A DNA stretch of 7,197 nucleotides from an uncultured Haemophilus sp. (lineage in GTDB: Bacteria; Pseudomonadota; Gammaproteobacteria; Enterobacterales; Pasteurellaceae): the NCBI RefSeq assembly GCF_937976265.1, contig NZ_CALJRX010000193.1:1-7197 (forward strand), read 5' to 3'. Positions 4,934 through 7,197 of this stretch are shown here, piece by piece. Below the pieces are notes generated by a model that saw only the letters and a list, made by a program, of their open reading frames with translations, made no database searches and had not been told where the DNA came from. Positions within the stretch are counted from its first letter, which is position 1. Each line of letters starts with the position of its first letter. Made by a program: the position numbers and the translations under genes.

Positions 4934-7197
4934 ATGACTGATGAGTATCGCACTCTCCGCCATAACATTAATATGTTAGGGCGTTTTCTTGGAGAAACCA
5001 TTAATGATGCACAAGGCGAAGACATTCTCACCTTGATTGAAAATGTTCGCCAATTGTCCAAACAATCTCGAGCGGGCGATAGCCAAGCGCGTAAAACATT
5101 GTTGGATACTCTTTCCACCATTTCAAATGAAAATATTATTCCTGTTGCACGAGCATTCAGCCATTTTCTTAATTTGACGAATATCGCTGAACAATACCAA
5201 ACGGTCTCTCGCCAACATAAAGATTTACAATCCTCCAACCGTTCATTGAGTGCATTATTTCAACGTTTAAAAGCACAAAATGCCTCAAAAGAAGAGGTTT
5301 ACAAAACCGTTGAAAACTTGCTTATTGAGCTTGTATTAACGGCTCACCCAACCGAAACCACGCGTCGTTCTTTAGTCCATAAACACGTTGAGATCAATAA
5401 ATGCTTAAGCAAATTAGAGCACGATGATTTAACACCGAAAGAACGCGGCATTATTGAACGCTTGTTACTTCGTTTAATTGCTGAAGCTTGGCATACTAAT
5501 GAAATCCGTACTGTTCGCCCAACGCCATTCGATGAAGCAAAATGGGGCTTTGCCATGATTGAAAATAGCCTATGGCAAGGAGTACCGGAATTCTTACGCC
5601 AATTAAATGAACATGCTCGTGAATTCTTAGGTTATGATTTACCAGTGGGCTTACGTCCTGTCAGAATTTCTTCTTGGATGGGCGGTGACCGTGATGGTAA
5701 CCCATTTGTTACTTCAAAAATTACTCAACAAGTCCTCTATTTTGCTCGTTGGAAAGCGGCGGATTTATTCTTAAATGACATCAAATCCCTTGCCGATGAA
5801 TTATCCATGGTGAAATGCACACCAGAATTTACTGCGAAATATGGCGAGCATTTAGAGCCTTACCGTTTTGTGGTCAAAGAACTGCGTGCAAAACTTATCG
5901 CGACCCTTGATTACTTTGATGATTGCATGGCAAATCGTCCACCACGCGTAAGCCAAGCGGATATCATCATGGAAGACAATCAACTTTGGGAACCACTCTA
6001 TGATTGCTATCAATCATTAATGGCGTGTGGTATGCGTATTATTGCCAATGGCTCCTTATTGGATATTTTGTATCGCATTCGCTGTTTTGGGATTACCCTT
6101 TCACAAATGGATATCCGTCAAGAAAGCACGCGTCATAAAGATGCTATCGCAGAAATTACCCGTTATCTTGGCATTGGCGATTATGCTCAATGGAGCGAAG
6201 CAGAAAAACAATCTTTCTTGGTACGTGAATTAAATTCTCGTCGCCCATTAATCCCAACCCATTGGGAGCCGTCTGCAGAAACCCAAGAGATTTTAGATAC
6301 GTGTAAAGTCATTGCCCAACAAAAACAAGGCGTGATTGCTTGCTATATTATTTCCATGGCAAGAAGTGCCTCTGATGTGCTTGCTGTGCATTTATTATTA
6401 AAAGAAGCAGGTGTACCTTATCACATTCCTGTCGTGCCACTTTTTGAAACCTTAGATGACTTAGATGCCTCTGAAGAAGTCATGCGCCAATTATTTAATA
6501 TTGATTGGTATCGTGGCGTGATTAACAATTACCAAATGGTGATGATTGGTTATTCTGACTCAGCTAAAGATGCGGGAATGATGGCAGCTTCATGGGCACA
6601 ATATCGTGCACAAGAAGCATTAATCAATTTAACCGAAGAACTGGGTATTGAACTCACTTTATTCCATGGTCGTGGTGGTACAATCGGTCGAGGTGGTGTA
6701 CCTGCACATGCTGCATTACTTTCTCAACCTCCACGTTCACTCAAAAATGGTTTACGTGTGACTGAACAAGGGGAAATGATCCGCTTTAAACTTGGTTTAC
6801 CTGAAGTCGCAATTCAAACCTTTGATCTTTATGCCAGTGCGATTTTAGAAGCGAACTTACTTCCACCACCAGAACCTAAAGCAGAATGGCGTACTGTGAT
6901 GGATGAGCTTTCCGCTACTTCATGTGATATTTACCGTAGTGTTGTTCGTGGTGATAAAGACTTCGTGCCTTATTTCCGCAGTGCTACACCGGAACAAGAA
7001 CTGGCTAAACTGCCTCTCGGTTCTCGCCCTGCAAAACGTAATCCAAATGGTGGCGTAGAAAGCTTACGTGCCATTCCATGGATTTTTGCTTGGATGCAGA
7101 ATCGCTTAATGTTACCGGCATGGCTTGGTGCAGGGGCGGCCATTCAAAAAATTGTAGATGAAGGAAAAGGTCATATTATTGAAGAAATGTGTAAAGC
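4934..7197 (+). CDS. ppc: Phosphoenolpyruvate carboxylase, N-terminal part (cut by right edge)
   Basis: This cytoplasmic enzyme condenses phosphoenolpyruvate with bicarbonate to give oxaloacetate, refilling the TCA-cycle C4 pool. The frame opens with MTDEYRTLRHNINMLGRFLG and stays open for 754 codons to the window edge; bacterial enzymes are about 880 residues, so the last 120 or so lie outside. Catalytic signatures are intact: VLTAHPTETTRRS with the essential His138, SSWMGGDRDGNPFVT in the phosphate-binding region, GYSDSAKDAG with Lys545 (E. coli Lys546), and FHGRGGTIGRGG with His578, Arg580 and Arg586 (E. coli His579, Arg581, Arg587). Arg586 corresponds to the residue shared by catalysis and aspartate inhibition; the remaining aspartate-site residues lie beyond the edge. 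The start is supported by CGGAG 7 nt upstream. It follows purR in the same direction but is separated by the terminator, so it is probably its own transcription unit. No stop or frameshift interrupts it. Confidence 0.97.
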   Translation, partial: MTDEYRTLRHNINMLGRFLGETINDAQGEDILTLIENVRQLSKQSRAGDSQARKTLLDTLSTISNENIIPVARAFSHFLNLTNIAEQYQTVSRQHKDLQSSNRSLSALFQRLKAQNASKEEVYKTVENLLIELVLTAHPTETTRRSLVHKHVEINKCLSKLEHDDLTPKERGIIERLLLRLIAEAWHTNEIRTVRPTPFDEAKWGFAMIENSLWQGVPEFLRQLNEHAREFLGYDLPVGLRPVRISSWMGGDRDGNPFVTSKITQQVLYFARWKAADLFLNDIKSLADELSMVKCTPEFTAKYGEHLEPYRFVVKELRAKLIATLDYFDDCMANRPPRVSQADIIMEDNQLWEPLYDCYQSLMACGMRIIANGSLLDILYRIRCFGITLSQMDIRQESTRHKDAIAEITRYLGIGDYAQWSEAEKQSFLVRELNSRRPLIPTHWEPSAETQEILDTCKVIAQQKQGVIACYIISMARSASDVLAVHLLLKEAGVPYHIPVVPLFETLDDLDASEEVMRQLFNIDWYRGVINNYQMVMIGYSDSAKDAGMMAASWAQYRAQEALINLTEELGIELTLFHGRGGTIGRGGVPAHAALLSQPPRSLKNGLRVTEQGEMIRFKLGLPEVAIQTFDLYASAILEANLLPPPEPKAEWRTVMDELSATSCDIYRSVVRGDKDFVPYFRSATPEQELAKLPLGSRPAKRNPNGGVESLRAIPWIFAWMQNRLMLPAWLGAGAAIQKIVDEGKGHIIEEMCK

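Overview
The window looks like a chromosomal stretch from a Pasteurellaceae bacterium of the Haemophilus group. The evidence is six perfect copies of the Haemophilus-type DNA uptake signal (AAGTGCGGT or its complement), AT-rich codon use, and recognisable purR and ppc genes in tandem. Species cannot be fixed from the sequence; H. parainfluenzae or a close relative is a reasonable guess, not a demonstrated one.

Left part (1-3347, minus strand): a tightly packed four-gene surface-glycan operon. In transcription order it holds a GT25 LPS/LOS-type glycosyltransferase (2577-3347), a polytopic O-antigen polymerase/ligase-like membrane protein (1370-2569), a GT2 glycosyltransferase (496-1377) and a second GT2 glycosyltransferase cut by the left edge (1-473). 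Gaps are 7 bp, an 8-bp overlap, and 22 bp. One sigma70-like promoter (3406-3434) precedes the operon. The set fits assembly and polymerisation or transfer of an LPS/LOS-linked glycan; the acceptor and sugars cannot be read from the sequence.

Middle part (3348-3750): a short intergenic-looking region that hides a 26-codon gene on the minus strand (3535-3615). It encodes a single-span membrane protein resembling YnhF, which in E. coli also lies divergently beside purR. It has its own promoter, ribosome binding site and a downstream terminator built from an imperfect uptake-signal pair, which separates it from the glycan operon.

Right part (3751-7197, plus strand): purR, the LacI-family purine repressor, closed by a terminator made of a perfect inverted uptake-signal pair. 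It is followed by ppc, phosphoenolpyruvate carboxylase, which is cut by the right edge after about 754 of roughly 880 residues.

I see no mobile element, CRISPR array, tRNA, rRNA or phage gene, and nothing that amounts to a new defence or other undescribed system. The most useful non-obvious items are the hidden ynhF-like gene, the uptake signals written into coding sequence as Thr-Ala-Leu (one of them directly after a start codon), an inverted repeat at the start of the glycan operon transcript, and a lysine in PurR where E. coli has the purine-contacting Arg190.
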